Origin: Paramesorhizobium deserti
Lineage (GTDB): Bacteria; Pseudomonadota; Alphaproteobacteria; Rhizobiales; Rhizobiaceae
Assembly: GCF_001558695.1 (NCBI RefSeq)
Contig: NZ_LNTU01000037.1
Location: 372,001-436,000 of the forward strand
Reading direction: 5' to 3'
Length of the DNA stretch: 64,000 nt
Every line of letters begins with the position of its first letter. Positions within the stretch are counted from its first letter, which is position 1. Below the pieces are notes generated by a model. It was not told the origin of the DNA and made no database searches. It saw only the letters and a program-made list of their open reading frames with translations. The translations under genes were made by a program, and so were the position numbers. Positions 32,292-41,456 of the stretch are shown here, piece after piece.

Positions 32292-33671
32292 GTGAAGATT
32301 GTCATTGAGAACACCGTCTGCCTGAACACCGGTGATGCAGCCATTCTCCTGGCCATCAGACATATTCTGAAATCGACATGGGGTGAAGATTTGCATTTCC
32401 TGGTTTTCGACAGCCAGCCCGCGGTGGCGGCGCGGCTTTACCCCAGGAAGGACTATCCGGACATCGAATTCCACAAGCTTCTCTCGGAATCGATCTTCAA
32501 ATACAGATACGATGACAATGTCCTGAAGAACGCGCTCAAACCGGCCTATAACCGTGTTGCTCTCCAGGCTTTGCAATCCTACGGCAAAAGCCGCCCTGTC
32601 GGCGAAGCCCTGTTCGGGGCGGAGGATCGCCGCGGCCTTGCCATCTATCGCGATGCCGATCTGGTGATCACCACGGGCGGAACCTATCTCGTGGAGACCT
32701 ACAACCTCGAAAGGCGCATCAACCAGTTCCGCATCGATGCGGCTTTCGGCAAGGATCCGGTGTTCTTCACCCAGTCCCTGGGACCATTCAACAAGAGTTC
32801 CAATCGCGAAGCGCTGAAGCCGGTTCTCGACCGTAGCCCCCTCATCCTGCTGCGCGACGCCCGCTCGCTGGAGCACATTCGCGATCTCGTGGACGATCCG
32901 GAAAAGTGCCATGTGGTTGCCGATGCCGTCTTCGCCCTCGCCGACACGGACCGGATCAAGGGTATTCTCGCTTCCAGGAAGCCGTCGGCCAAGACGGGAC
33001 GGGTCGCCATTTCCGTGCGGCACTGGAACTATGTCAAGGACGGTGAAGGCGGCATGGAGCGCTATATCGGCTCGATCCGCGAGATCGCGACGGCGCTCGT
33101 TCGCGACCATGGCAAGGAGGTGACCTTCGTCTCCACATGTCAGGGCGTGCCCGAATATGCGCATGACGATTCCAAGACCGCGCGGGCCATCGTCGAAGGC
33201 CTCCCCCCCGAAATCGCCAAGCACGTCGATGTGGACGCCTCCTTCCACACGCCCGAGCAACTGATGGCGCTCGTCAAGGGCTTCGATTTCGTCGTCGCCA
33301 CCCGCATGCACATGATGATCATGTCGCTTTGCGTCGGCACGCCGGTGTTGCCGATCGCCTATGAATTCAAGACGCGCGAGCTCGCCAAGCGCATCGGCGT
33401 CTCGGACCTTCTTCTTGACATCGATACCGTCACCGAGGACGAAGCAAGCCAGAAGCTCGACGCCTTTGCCGGCAATCTCGAGCATTACCGCAGGGCCAGC
33501 CTTGAGGCGGTGCTTCAGGAGTACGCTTCAGCGATGTCGGCGACCGAGCTTCTGCGGCCTCTTCTCCCCCAACGGTCAGCGAAGAGCCGTGACCTTGGAA
33601 AGGACAGCCAAAAGCGCCCTGCGCGGCTGCGGAAAGAGAAGAGCGAGGGCGAGGGCGAGCGCGTAGTTTAG
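32292..33671 (+). CDS. Polysaccharide pyruvyl transferase-family protein
   Basis: Predicted transferase of 459 residues that would add pyruvate ketals to sugars of a surface polysaccharide. The N-terminal N-x-GD motif (NTGDAAIL, 12-19), the central TTGGTYLVE and the CsaB-like SVRHWNYV and FVVATRMHMMIMSLCVGTPV segments mark the PS_pyruv_trans family. GTG at 32292 follows GAGGGTGA. Its last 96 bases overlap the 3' end of the convergent flippase gene, and its C-terminal tail after about residue 425 is highly charged, which suggests that the frame has run on beyond its usual end. It belongs to the polysaccharide cluster at 32292-38746. Confidence 0.85.
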   Translation: MKIVIENTVCLNTGDAAILLAIRHILKSTWGEDLHFLVFDSQPAVAARLYPRKDYPDIEFHKLLSESIFKYRYDDNVLKNALKPAYNRVALQALQSYGKSRPVGEALFGAEDRRGLAIYRDADLVITTGGTYLVETYNLERRINQFRIDAAFGKDPVFFTQSLGPFNKSSNREALKPVLDRSPLILLRDARSLEHIRDLVDDPEKCHVVADAVFALADTDRIKGILASRKPSAKTGRVAISVRHWNYVKDGEGGMERYIGSIREIATALVRDHGKEVTFVSTCQGVPEYAHDDSKTARAIVEGLPPEIAKHVDVDASFHTPEQLMALVKGFDFVVATRMHMMIMSLCVGTPVLPIAYEFKTRELAKRIGVSDLLLDIDTVTEDEASQKLDAFAGNLEHYRRASLEAVLQEYASAMSATELLRPLLPQRSAKSRDLGKDSQKRPARLRKEKSEGEGERVV

Positions 33672-35033
33672 AGCCACCGCCAGGATGACGGCGAGGAGAT
33701 CCGATTGCTGGGTAAACCCGCCCGGCAACAGCTGATAGCAGCCCCAGGCAAGCAGCGCCGAGATGATGAAGAGGCCCTGCACCATGAGGAAATCGCCCGC
33801 GGTGACCGGGCCGACACGCTGCATCAGGACGGCGAGGACGGGCACGCGCAGCACATAACCGCTGATCGCATAGGCGGCGGCCACGCCGACAGCGCCCCAT
33901 TGCAGCCCGACGACGAAGGAAAGGACCGTCGTCAGCGAGGAATAGATACCCCACCGGAACATCGTCTTCGTTTGGCCCTGGCAGATGAAGATCCAGCCGG
34001 TGGTGCTGGAAATGGGCTGGATGAGACCGGCGATCCCGAGCCAGGCGAAGATCGGGGCAACCGCCAGCCACCGCTCCCCGAAAAGAAGGCCAACCACCTG
34101 TCCGGAGGTCAGGGTCAGCGCTGCAATTCCCGGTATGGTGACGGCCGCGAGCAGCCAGTTGGTCCGCATATAGATATCGCGGAACCGCGCCTTGTCGTCC
34201 TGGATGCGGCTCAACAGCGGGATCATGACGCGCGTCAGTGGCTGGTTGATATTCTGCAGCGGGAAGAGGAGAAGCTTGTAGGCGCGGTCGTAATAGCCGA
34301 GCTCGACGGCGCCCGAATATTTGCCGATCAGGATGTTGTCGAGATTGCGCGAGAAGAAATTGACAATGTTGAAGCCCGTCAGATTGGCGCCGAAGGATAT
34401 GATGTCGGAATCGACGCCGAGCACCGGCCTGTCCGGTTTCCACTTCGCCGCGCGCCAGGCGGCGGCGAGCGCCACGATCGCTGAGACGGCCGGTCCCAGC
34501 ACCAGCGACCAATAACCCATTCCCGCCAGGGCCGCGGCGATGACGGTGAGCAACCCCGCCAATGCCGTGATCACGTCATTGATAGCGAGTTGTCCGAACT
34601 GCAGTTGCCGGTTCATCAGCGCGAAGGGCAAGGCGGCGAGGCTTCCGAAAAACAGCGGCAGACCCGCCGCAATGGTAATCCCCGTCATGCGCGCGTCGCC
34701 ATAGAAGGCCGCAACCGCCGGAGCGAGCGCCGCAACCACCGCCGTACAGCAAAGGCCGACGAGCACGCTCAGCCAGAAGACCTGGTTGAGCTGTCTCTGA
34801 TCGATTTCCTTGCGCTGGATGACCGCCTGCTGCAGCCCGAGATTCTGAAAGAGCCCGACAAAGGCCACGATCGGCCCCACCGATGCGATCAGACCGAAAT
34901 CCTCCGGCGCCAGCAGGCGGGCCAGAATGACAACGGAGAGGAACTGCAAGGCCATCTTGATGGCTTGCGCGCCACCGGTGACGATCCCGCCACGAAGCGC
35001 GATCCTGCCGAACTGGGAATGGTCCGCTTTCAC
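33576..35033 (-). CDS. Polysaccharide flippase (MOP superfamily, Wzx-like)
   Basis: Inner-membrane protein of 485 residues with 12-14 hydrophobic segments. The start (ALRGGIVTGGAQAIKMALQF) and FGLIASVGPIVAFVGLFQNLGLQ are typical of the lipopolysaccharide/exopolysaccharide exporters of the MOP superfamily. It would move lipid-linked repeat units across the inner membrane. GTG at 35033 overlaps the stop of the glycosyltransferase gene by 4 bases (GTGA) with AAGGG upstream. Last gene of the minus-strand polysaccharide operon. Confidence 0.88.
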   Translation of the reverse strand: MKADHSQFGRIALRGGIVTGGAQAIKMALQFLSVVILARLLAPEDFGLIASVGPIVAFVGLFQNLGLQQAVIQRKEIDQRQLNQVFWLSVLVGLCCTAVVAALAPAVAAFYGDARMTGITIAAGLPLFFGSLAALPFALMNRQLQFGQLAINDVITALAGLLTVIAAALAGMGYWSLVLGPAVSAIVALAAAWRAAKWKPDRPVLGVDSDIISFGANLTGFNIVNFFSRNLDNILIGKYSGAVELGYYDRAYKLLLFPLQNINQPLTRVMIPLLSRIQDDKARFRDIYMRTNWLLAAVTIPGIAALTLTSGQVVGLLFGERWLAVAPIFAWLGIAGLIQPISSTTGWIFICQGQTKTMFRWGIYSSLTTVLSFVVGLQWGAVGVAAAYAISGYVLRVPVLAVLMQRVGPVTAGDFLMVQGLFIISALLAWGCYQLLPGGFTQQSDLLAVILAVALNYALALALALLFPQPRRALLAVLSKVTALR

Positions 35034-36205
35034 GCGACAGCCCTTGTCTCGGCAAGCCGGGTGAGGATCTCAGCCAGACGATCCGCCAGTGTCTCCGCGT
35101 TGAAATCCGCCTCGACCTTGTTTCGGGCGGCGAGCGATATGCGTTCACATTCTGACGGATTAGCGGCGATCCACGCGAGTTTGTCGGCCAATGCTCCCAC
35201 GTCCTTTTCCGGTGCGAGAAAGCCGGTTTCGCCATCTTCGATGAGTTCGGGAATGCCGGAATGATAGGTACTGACCACCGTCAGGCCCGCGGCCATCGCC
35301 TCCATCAGCGCGACCGGGATGCCCTCCACATCACCATCTGCAGCGGTGACGCTGGGAAGCAGGAAAACATCGGCGTCGCGCAGCGAACGTTTCACCTCGC
35401 TATGCGGCCGCGGACCGGCGAAGGTCACCCGATCCGCAATCCCCAGATCGACGGCCAGACGCCGCATGGCCTCCAGAAGCTCTCCGCTTCCGATAATCGT
35501 ATAATGCCAGTCGATTTCGGGATGCGCTTTCGAGAGAACGGAAACGGCGCGAAGGGCATATTCGATCCCCTTCTTTTCGGTTAGGCGGCAGACCGAAATC
35601 ACCTTCAGCGTGCCCTTCTCCCAGGGATGCCACGCATATTCGATTTCATCGGTCCGCACCCCCATATGGTGCACCAGAACCTGATCGGGGGATGCCCCCT
35701 CATCGATCAGGGCCTTCTTGAAAATCTCGTTCACCGTCAGTTGCAGCCCGCCGCGTTCAAATACGGGCCTGTAGCGCCACAAGGTCTTGTCGTGCAGTGG
35801 AACCCCGACGTCGTTTCCGTGGAATATGGTGACGAGGGGAGCAGCGATCTTCCTTTTCTTCATGGCGCGGGCAACGCGCAGCCCGTTATTTCCGAAATGA
35901 GCGACGATCGCATCGAAATCGCGCAGCTTGTCCGCGAAGAGGACGTCGATCGCCGTAGACGATTTGTCCCAAAAGCGGCCGGACCATTTTCGCAAATAGG
36001 GGCGCAAGCGTCCGGCGCTCCCCCACCAGCAGACTGTGTTATCGGCCAGGATCTGCCAGTTACGCGCGCCGCCAGATTGGCCGAGTGCCTTTTCGTTGCA
36101 GATCACGCCGACTTCGAACCCTCTCTCCAGCAGCGCATTGATCTGATCGAGGACGAAGGTTTCCGACAATGACGGGAACCGGTCTACGACGACGCCGATC
36201 TTCAT
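35030..36205 (-). CDS. Glycosyltransferase family 4
   Basis: Cytoplasmic glycosyltransferase of 391 residues with GT-B fold. N-terminus KIGVVVDRFPSLSETFVLDQ is typical of the colanic-acid/exopolysaccharide group, and the donor-binding E-x7-E region is in the segment VEGIPVALMEAMAAGLTVVS. The start at 36205 has GGAAGAAAG upstream; longer frames overlap the preceding gene. It acts in assembly of the repeat unit; donor and acceptor are unknown. Confidence 0.9.
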   Translation of the reverse strand: MKIGVVVDRFPSLSETFVLDQINALLERGFEVGVICNEKALGQSGGARNWQILADNTVCWWGSAGRLRPYLRKWSGRFWDKSSTAIDVLFADKLRDFDAIVAHFGNNGLRVARAMKKRKIAAPLVTIFHGNDVGVPLHDKTLWRYRPVFERGGLQLTVNEIFKKALIDEGASPDQVLVHHMGVRTDEIEYAWHPWEKGTLKVISVCRLTEKKGIEYALRAVSVLSKAHPEIDWHYTIIGSGELLEAMRRLAVDLGIADRVTFAGPRPHSEVKRSLRDADVFLLPSVTAADGDVEGIPVALMEAMAAGLTVVSTYHSGIPELIEDGETGFLAPEKDVGALADKLAWIAANPSECERISLAARNKVEADFNAETLADRLAEILTRLAETRAVA

Positions 36206-36252
36206 CTTTCTTCCGGCTTTCGAAAATCCGCGAGGGCCCGTGGTTGCGCCTG

Positions 36253-37332
36253 TCACGCCGCTTGCCTGGTGTTGTTGCCTGAAGCCTTATCGAGAATATC
36301 GAGGAAAGTCGCGAACTGGCTCTGCGGGTCGAGTTGCGGCCGCTCCGAGAACATTCTTGCCGCTTGCGAGAGCCGCTCATATTCGGCGTCGTCCGTCCAT
36401 AGCCGGCGGACCGCGCCGACCCATTCATCGAGCGGGGCGTCGTAATCGAGTACCACCCCTCCCTCGCCGATCGCCTCCGGCAATCCGCCGCGCCGCGACC
36501 CGACGACGGGAATGCCACTGCAATGGGCTTCCGACGCGACGCGACCCCAGGCCTCTTCCCATTTGCTGGGTGCAAGCAGGATCCTGGTGCGTCCGTAAAC
36601 GGTCTTCATGTCGCTGGTGCGGCTCTCCAGCTTCACGTTCTTGAGCGGCGCGATGATCCGTTCGATCTGCGCCCGGTGATCGGGACCGAGCTTCCAGCTT
36701 TCCACCATCAGGAACGGAATATCAGGGCATTGCTCGGCAATGCGCACGGCAAGCTCGAACCCCTTTTCATTATAGGGATTGATGAGCGTGACATAGTCCC
36801 GCGTCGTCGGGGTGCGGTAGAGTCCTGGATCGATGGTCGGCGGGATGACGGTGGCCTCGACGCCGAATTTGTCCTTATAGGCCTGCGCCGTAAAGTTGGA
36901 ATTGGCGATATAGTGCGCCGATGGCAACTCCCTGAGATCGCCAGCCAGCTCATGGAACTCGACATTCCTGAGATAGACCACCAGCGGCACGCCATGCGCC
37001 TGTAATGCCTTGCCGATCGGCACTGATTTGTGACACTGCACCACCGCCACTTGAGGCTTCAGACGCTCGACGGCAAAGCCCGCGGCCTCCCAGGGAAACC
37101 AGGCGCGGACGACAGGATATCCAGGGAAATTGTCGACGACAGCCGGCTGCCGGAGCAGCTTCATCTTGGCGCGCGCCTTGAAGCCGAAAATCCCGTCGCC
37201 GAACAAGGCCGCAAGCACCGCCGCTTCGTGCCCCTGGGCCCGCAACTGCTCGACGAGGTGATGGGTGCTCGATTGAACGCCGCCGTTGAATTCCGGGTAG
37301 TAGCCATTGCCGCCGGCAAACAGAACTCTCAT
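36253..37332 (-). CDS. Glycosyltransferase family 4
   Basis: Second GT-B glycosyltransferase, 359 residues. Start MRVLFAGGNGYYPEFNGGVQ has the glycine-rich acceptor loop, and the C-terminal half contains the E-x7-E donor motif (EEAWGRVASEAHCSGIPVVG) with RRGGLPE. ATG at 37332 lies 16 bases after the Ugd stop. Same operon as its neighbours. Confidence 0.9.
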   Translation of the reverse strand: MRVLFAGGNGYYPEFNGGVQSSTHHLVEQLRAQGHEAAVLAALFGDGIFGFKARAKMKLLRQPAVVDNFPGYPVVRAWFPWEAAGFAVERLKPQVAVVQCHKSVPIGKALQAHGVPLVVYLRNVEFHELAGDLRELPSAHYIANSNFTAQAYKDKFGVEATVIPPTIDPGLYRTPTTRDYVTLINPYNEKGFELAVRIAEQCPDIPFLMVESWKLGPDHRAQIERIIAPLKNVKLESRTSDMKTVYGRTRILLAPSKWEEAWGRVASEAHCSGIPVVGSRRGGLPEAIGEGGVVLDYDAPLDEWVGAVRRLWTDDAEYERLSQAARMFSERPQLDPQSQFATFLDILDKASGNNTRQAA

Positions 37333-37348
37333 GAATCAAGGTTCCTCG

Positions 37349-38746
37349 TTATTTGGCGCCTGCGGCCTGCGCCAGCGCCTGCTCTTTCGGTGCAGCCGGT
37401 TCCGCCGCCACGGCCTCCGCTGCCTTTCTACCGATGCTGTGATATTCGAGCCCATAGCGCGCCATGACCTCGGGGTCGTAGAGATTGCGACCGTCAAAGA
37501 TCACCGGGGTCTTCAGCGCCTCGCGCATGGCGTCAAAGGACGGCGCGCGGAAAATCTTCCATTCGGTCGCGATAAGCAGCGCGTCGGCGCCGCGCAGCGC
37601 CGCCTCCTTGGTCCCGCAAAGCAGCAGGTCGTCGCGCTGGCCGTAGATGTTCTGGCATTCCTGCATCGCTTCGGGGTCGAAGGCCTGTACGGCCGCCCCG
37701 GCTTCCCATAGCGCCTCCATCAGGACGCGGGAGGGGGCTTCGCGCATGTCGTCGGTGTTCGGCTTGAACGCCAGGCCCCAGAGCGCGAAGGTCCGGCCCT
37801 TGAGATCGCCGTTGAAATGACGCTTCAGCTTGTCGAACAGCACCGATTTCTGCTGATTGTTGCGCTCCTCGACCGCCATGAGCACCTTGGGCTCGAAGCT
37901 GACGCCTTCCGCCGTCTTGATCAGGGCGCGGACGTCCTTCGGGAAGCACGAGCCGCCATAGCCCAGCCCCGGATAGATGAAGTCGTAGCCGATGCGCGGA
38001 TCACTACCGATGCCCCTGCGCACGGCCTCGATATCGGCGTCGAGCCTCTCGGCCAGGTTCGACATCTCATTCATGAAGCTGATCTTGGTCGCCAGCATGC
38101 AGTTGGCTGCGTATTTGGTGAACTCGGCGCTGCGCACATCCATCACGATGATACGCTCGTGATTGCGGTTGAACGGCGCGTAGAGCTCCCGCATCACCTT
38201 CTCGGCCTTCTCGCTGCCGGTGCCGATGATGATGCGGTCGGGCCGCATGCAATCGGCCACCGCCGAACCTTCCTTGAGGAATTCCGGATTGGAGACGACA
38301 TCGAAGGAAAGGTTTTCGCGGCCCCGCTCCTTGAGGACCCCGGCAATGGTGGCTTTTATCCTGTCGCAGGTGCCGACCGGCACCGTCGATTTGCTGATAA
38401 CGATCTTCGGCGCTTCCATTTCGCGCCCGATGGCCTCGGCGACGGCGAGCACATATTTGAGATCGGCCGACCCGTCCTCGCCAGGCGGCGTGCCAACCGC
38501 GCTCATGATAATTTCGCCATGCTTCACCGCAGCCGCGGCATCGGTCGTGAACCGGATACGGCCCGCCGCGTGGTTTTCCCTGACAAGGCTCTCGAGGCCT
38601 GGCTCATAGATCGGAATAATGCCCTGGTTCAGCCGCTCCACCTTTGCGGCGTCGACGTCCACGCATGTCACATCATGCCCGACCTCAGCCAATACGGCCG
38701 CCTGCACGAGGCCGACATAGCCAATTCCAAAGACCGTCAAATTCAT
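37349..38746 (-). CDS. ugd: UDP-glucose 6-dehydrogenase
   Basis: Enzyme of 465 residues that oxidises UDP-glucose to UDP-glucuronic acid with NAD. Seen: NAD motif GIGYVGL (7-13), STVPVGT (120-126), NPEFLKEG (153-160), KYAAN and the catalytic cysteine Cys267 in [11 protein letters not shown]. Length and motifs fit the UDP-glucose/GDP-mannose dehydrogenase family; the UDP-glucose assignment rests on the SCFPKD context. AAGGA precedes the start at 38746. First gene of the minus-strand polysaccharide operon, suggesting an acidic polymer with glucuronate, in keeping with the pyruvyl transferase. Confidence 0.9.
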   Translation of the reverse strand: MNLTVFGIGYVGLVQAAVLAEVGHDVTCVDVDAAKVERLNQGIIPIYEPGLESLVRENHAAGRIRFTTDAAAAVKHGEIIMSAVGTPPGEDGSADLKYVLAVAEAIGREMEAPKIVISKSTVPVGTCDRIKATIAGVLKERGRENLSFDVVSNPEFLKEGSAVADCMRPDRIIIGTGSEKAEKVMRELYAPFNRNHERIIVMDVRSAEFTKYAANCMLATKISFMNEMSNLAERLDADIEAVRRGIGSDPRIGYDFIYPGLGYGGSCFPKDVRALIKTAEGVSFEPKVLMAVEERNNQQKSVLFDKLKRHFNGDLKGRTFALWGLAFKPNTDDMREAPSRVLMEALWEAGAAVQAFDPEAMQECQNIYGQRDDLLLCGTKEAALRGADALLIATEWKIFRAPSFDAMREALKTPVIFDGRNLYDPEVMARYGLEYHSIGRKAAEAVAAEPAAPKEQALAQAAGAK

Positions 38747-39246
38747 GTCATCGTGTTCCTTGCAAGGCGCCCGGATCATTTAATCCGGACATCGTAGGTG
38801 TCAAATCAGGGGTGCAGTATAACCATCCCTGAAGAAAATAGCGCTGATTTTAAGGCGATGGAGAATATCGGAACTCACATCGCGAAGCGGTGGACCAGCC
38901 TGCGGAAAATCCAAATTGCTCGCTATGACGGAACTCCTCGTGCACATTCCCAGCCGCGAATTGAATGGCATGTCAAAGACGATAGAAAAATGATGCTGCA
39001 GTGCAATACAACAACATCTCATCCCTGAAATATTTCGTGTGGATTCGCCGTATGCGTGGTCATAATTCCAACATGTCCGCGGCTATCCGCGGCTTAAATT
39101 ATCGCGATTACGCCGTGTCTTCCATCAAAACAACTTCTCAGGAATCCCATGATCTTTGCCAAAAGTCACCCGCCGAGAGGTAACGGCCGTGAACATTTTC
39201 GTCCCTTGCTGGTTCGGTCAGTTCCAAACAATGCGGGAGAAGATGG
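38747..39246. other. Intergenic stretch, promoters only
   Basis: About 500 bases, AT-richer than its flanks, between the divergent ugd and sodC genes. Short open frames lack ribosome sites and family similarity. It must carry the promoters of both flanking genes; I see no clear operator. Confidence 0.5.
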
Positions 39247-39765
39247 ATGAAACGATTATTGCTTGGAGCGACGATTCTTGCAGGCATGCTGATGCCACAG
39301 GCCCATGCCGCCCAGGGCGATACCGCCGAGGCGACCCTGGAAGGCGAAGGGATCACCGGAACCGTCACCATGACCGAGACACCTTCGGGCATCGTGCATG
39401 TGGTGGTCGATGCCAAGGGCGTACCGGCGGGCGTGCACGGAATACATGTCCATGAAACCGGCAAATGTGACGCAGCCGGCGGTTTCGAATCCGCTGGCGG
39501 GCACCTCGCCGGCGGCCTGCAACACGGTCTCCATGTGGAAAACGCGCCCCATCCTGGCGATCTGCCGAATGTCCATGTCCAGGAGGATGGCGTGTTGCAG
39601 GCGGAATTCTTCACCCGCGGCTTCACCCTGGGCACGGAAGGAGACCAGCGCCTCAAGGACGATGACGGTTCGGCGATCGTCCTGCATGCCGGTCCCGACG
39701 ACTACCAGAGCCAGCCCTCGGGCGACTCAGGCGATCGCATCGCCTGCGGCGTCATAAACGAATAG
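39247..39765 (+). CDS. sodC: Periplasmic Cu/Zn superoxide dismutase
   Basis: Enzyme of 172 residues that converts superoxide to oxygen and peroxide in the periplasm. A signal peptide (MKRLLLGATILAGMLMPQAHA) is followed by the metal-ligand motifs GIHVHETGKC (Cu ligands, Cys for the disulfide), AGGHL, HGLHVE and HPGDLPN (bridging and Zn ligands), the SAIVLHAGPDDY region and the C-terminal GDRIACGVI. GGGAGAAG precedes the start. Protects against external oxidative bursts, such as those of a host. Confidence 0.93.
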   Translation: MKRLLLGATILAGMLMPQAHAAQGDTAEATLEGEGITGTVTMTETPSGIVHVVVDAKGVPAGVHGIHVHETGKCDAAGGFESAGGHLAGGLQHGLHVENAPHPGDLPNVHVQEDGVLQAEFFTRGFTLGTEGDQRLKDDDGSAIVLHAGPDDYQSQPSGDSGDRIACGVINE

Positions 39766-39809
39766 CAAAAAGCGCCTGACGTTTTCATCATGTGGAAGAA
39801 GGAGATAGC

Positions 39810-39823
39810 TTGCGCCAGATCAA
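39810..39823. promoter_or_regulatory. Possible FNR/FixK-type box
   Basis: TTGCGCCAGATCAA matches TTGAT-N4-ATCAA in eight of ten positions, with a perfect right half. It is 120 bases before the universal stress gene. Usp genes of this type are often part of low-oxygen regulons. Confidence 0.35.
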
Positions 39824-39942
39824 GGGCGGCATCCCCATCTCAAGCACATAATGGCACACTGGTTTTCAAGGTAACGTGCCGGTATGTGGCTAATTTGTAA
39901 GAGCGCCTGAATATCTGTCCGGCGCCGAGATGGAGGAAAAGG

Positions 39943-40791
39943 ATGGCATTCAACGGCAAGCCGGTTCTGGTAGCGACCGATCTCAGCGCCCGCTGCGACC
40001 GCGCTGTTGATCGCGCTGCGACATTGGCGCGTTATTGGCGCACCCGCTTGAAAGTGGTCCATGTGCTGGAGCCGGGCGCCAAGACAAAAGACAACATCAA
40101 GCTTGCCGAAGAAGCAGTGCGCGCGATTCTCCCGGATCCCGAAGCGGATGTCGATATCCTGCTGCCCGTGGGCAGAGCCCCCGAAACCATTGCAAGAACC
40201 GCAAATGAAACGTCCAGCGGCATCATTGTCACCGGCGTAGCGCGTTACAATGATATCACCGACTATTTTCTCGGAACCGCGGTCGACTATGTCATCCGGA
40301 ATGCAAGCGTTCCGGTTCTGGTCGTGAAGCAGCGTTTGCGGGGCCCCTATCGCAGGCTATTGGTAGCGACCGATTTTTCCGACTGCTCGCGCAGGGCTCT
40401 CCTGGTTGCTGCGGAGCTGTTTCCGGAGGCCTCCGTCCATCTCGTTCATGCCTATCACGTGCCCTATGAGACCTGGCTCAATTCGGAACGAGGACGCCGG
40501 GAGATACAGGAAGACGTGCAACGCAATCTGGATGATTTCCTGAACCATCCATCGCTGCCGAAAGATCTGCGTGAGCGGATCAACGTCAAGCTGGACTATG
40601 GCGAAACCGCCGCTGTAGTGGCGAAAGCCCTGGCCGACACCGACGCGGAACTGATCGTACTCGGCACGCGCGGCCACAACAGCCTTGGCCATGCAACACT
40701 CGGGAGCACGGCGGAATCGCTTCTCTCGTGGGTCGAGCCAGACACTCTAATGGTCGGAGAGCCAAAGCCGGCGACCTCGGATCGTCCATAA
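39943..40791 (+). CDS. Universal stress protein, two UspA domains
   Basis: Cytoplasmic protein of 282 residues with two tandem UspA domains (about 1-130 and 140-275). The second has the ATP-binding motif GTRGHNSLGHATLGSTAESLL, cut to G-x2-G-x9-GS; the first has a degenerate version (TGVARYNDITDYFLGTAVDY). GGAGG precedes the start at 39943. It supports survival under starvation or low oxygen in other bacteria; a possible anaerobox lies upstream. Confidence 0.9.
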   Translation: MAFNGKPVLVATDLSARCDRAVDRAATLARYWRTRLKVVHVLEPGAKTKDNIKLAEEAVRAILPDPEADVDILLPVGRAPETIARTANETSSGIIVTGVARYNDITDYFLGTAVDYVIRNASVPVLVVKQRLRGPYRRLLVATDFSDCSRRALLVAAELFPEASVHLVHAYHVPYETWLNSERGRREIQEDVQRNLDDFLNHPSLPKDLRERINVKLDYGETAAVVAKALADTDAELIVLGTRGHNSLGHATLGSTAESLLSWVEPDTLMVGEPKPATSDRP

Positions 40792-41005
40792 TCCGACACA
40801 CAACCGTCCAATGCCGTACGCATTGAGCTTCCAGAGCTTGCTCAAACCGAGGGCATGTTGCGGTTCGCGGACATGTCTGGATGTCGTGGATGGGAATCCA
40901 GCCCGGAGATGCTTTGTCGACTGATGCCGGGGTTGAGTGGAACCTTGGCAAGGAGACGGCGTTGGATGGCGAGATACCTCTGTGAGGCCACTGGAAAGGA
41001 ACGGC

Positions 41006-41449
41006 ATGCAGACCAAGCTTCTTGCCCAAAACGACGGACAGCGGACCTTTGCCGTCGTTCTGGAAACAGGCGACGAATTGATGGCCTGCATGAAGGATTT
41101 CGCCAGGCGCGAGCAGCTTTCAGCCGCTCAATTTTCCGCGATAGGCGCCTTCAGCGATGCGGTGATGACCTATTTTGACTGGGAATCGAAGCAATATCTG
41201 CGCAATCCGGTGAAGGAACAGGTGGAGGTAGCCTCGCTCAACGGTGATGTCGCGCTTGCGCCGGACGGTGGCCCGGCGGTCCACGTCCATGCCGTGCTCG
41301 GCAGGCGCGACGGCAGCGCGGTTGCCGGCCATGTGGCCGAGGGGCATGTCCGTCCCACACTTGAGATCGTGCTGACGGAATCTCCCGCATATCTCAGGAA
41401 GAAGCACGATCCCGAAACCGGTCTGGCCTTCATCCGGCCGGAGGAGTGA
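41006..41449 (+). CDS. PPC (DUF296) domain protein
   Basis: Protein of 147 residues that is a single PPC domain, the fold shared by plant AT-hook proteins and bacterial trimers. Seen: MACMKDFARREQLSAAQFSA, GDVALAPDGGPAVHVHAVLG with the conserved histidines, and GHVRPTLEIVL. AAAGGA precedes the start at 41006. Bacterial members lack the AT-hook; their role is unknown. Confidence 0.85.
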   Translation: MQTKLLAQNDGQRTFAVVLETGDELMACMKDFARREQLSAAQFSAIGAFSDAVMTYFDWESKQYLRNPVKEQVEVASLNGDVALAPDGGPAVHVHAVLGRRDGSAVAGHVAEGHVRPTLEIVLTESPAYLRKKHDPETGLAFIRPEE

Positions 41450-41456
41450 GCGCCTG

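Noticed and set aside
40830-40853. Inverted repeat TTGAGC/GCTCAA after the universal stress gene
   Set aside because: Short arms with an 11-base loop and no T-run; not convincing as terminator or anaerobox.
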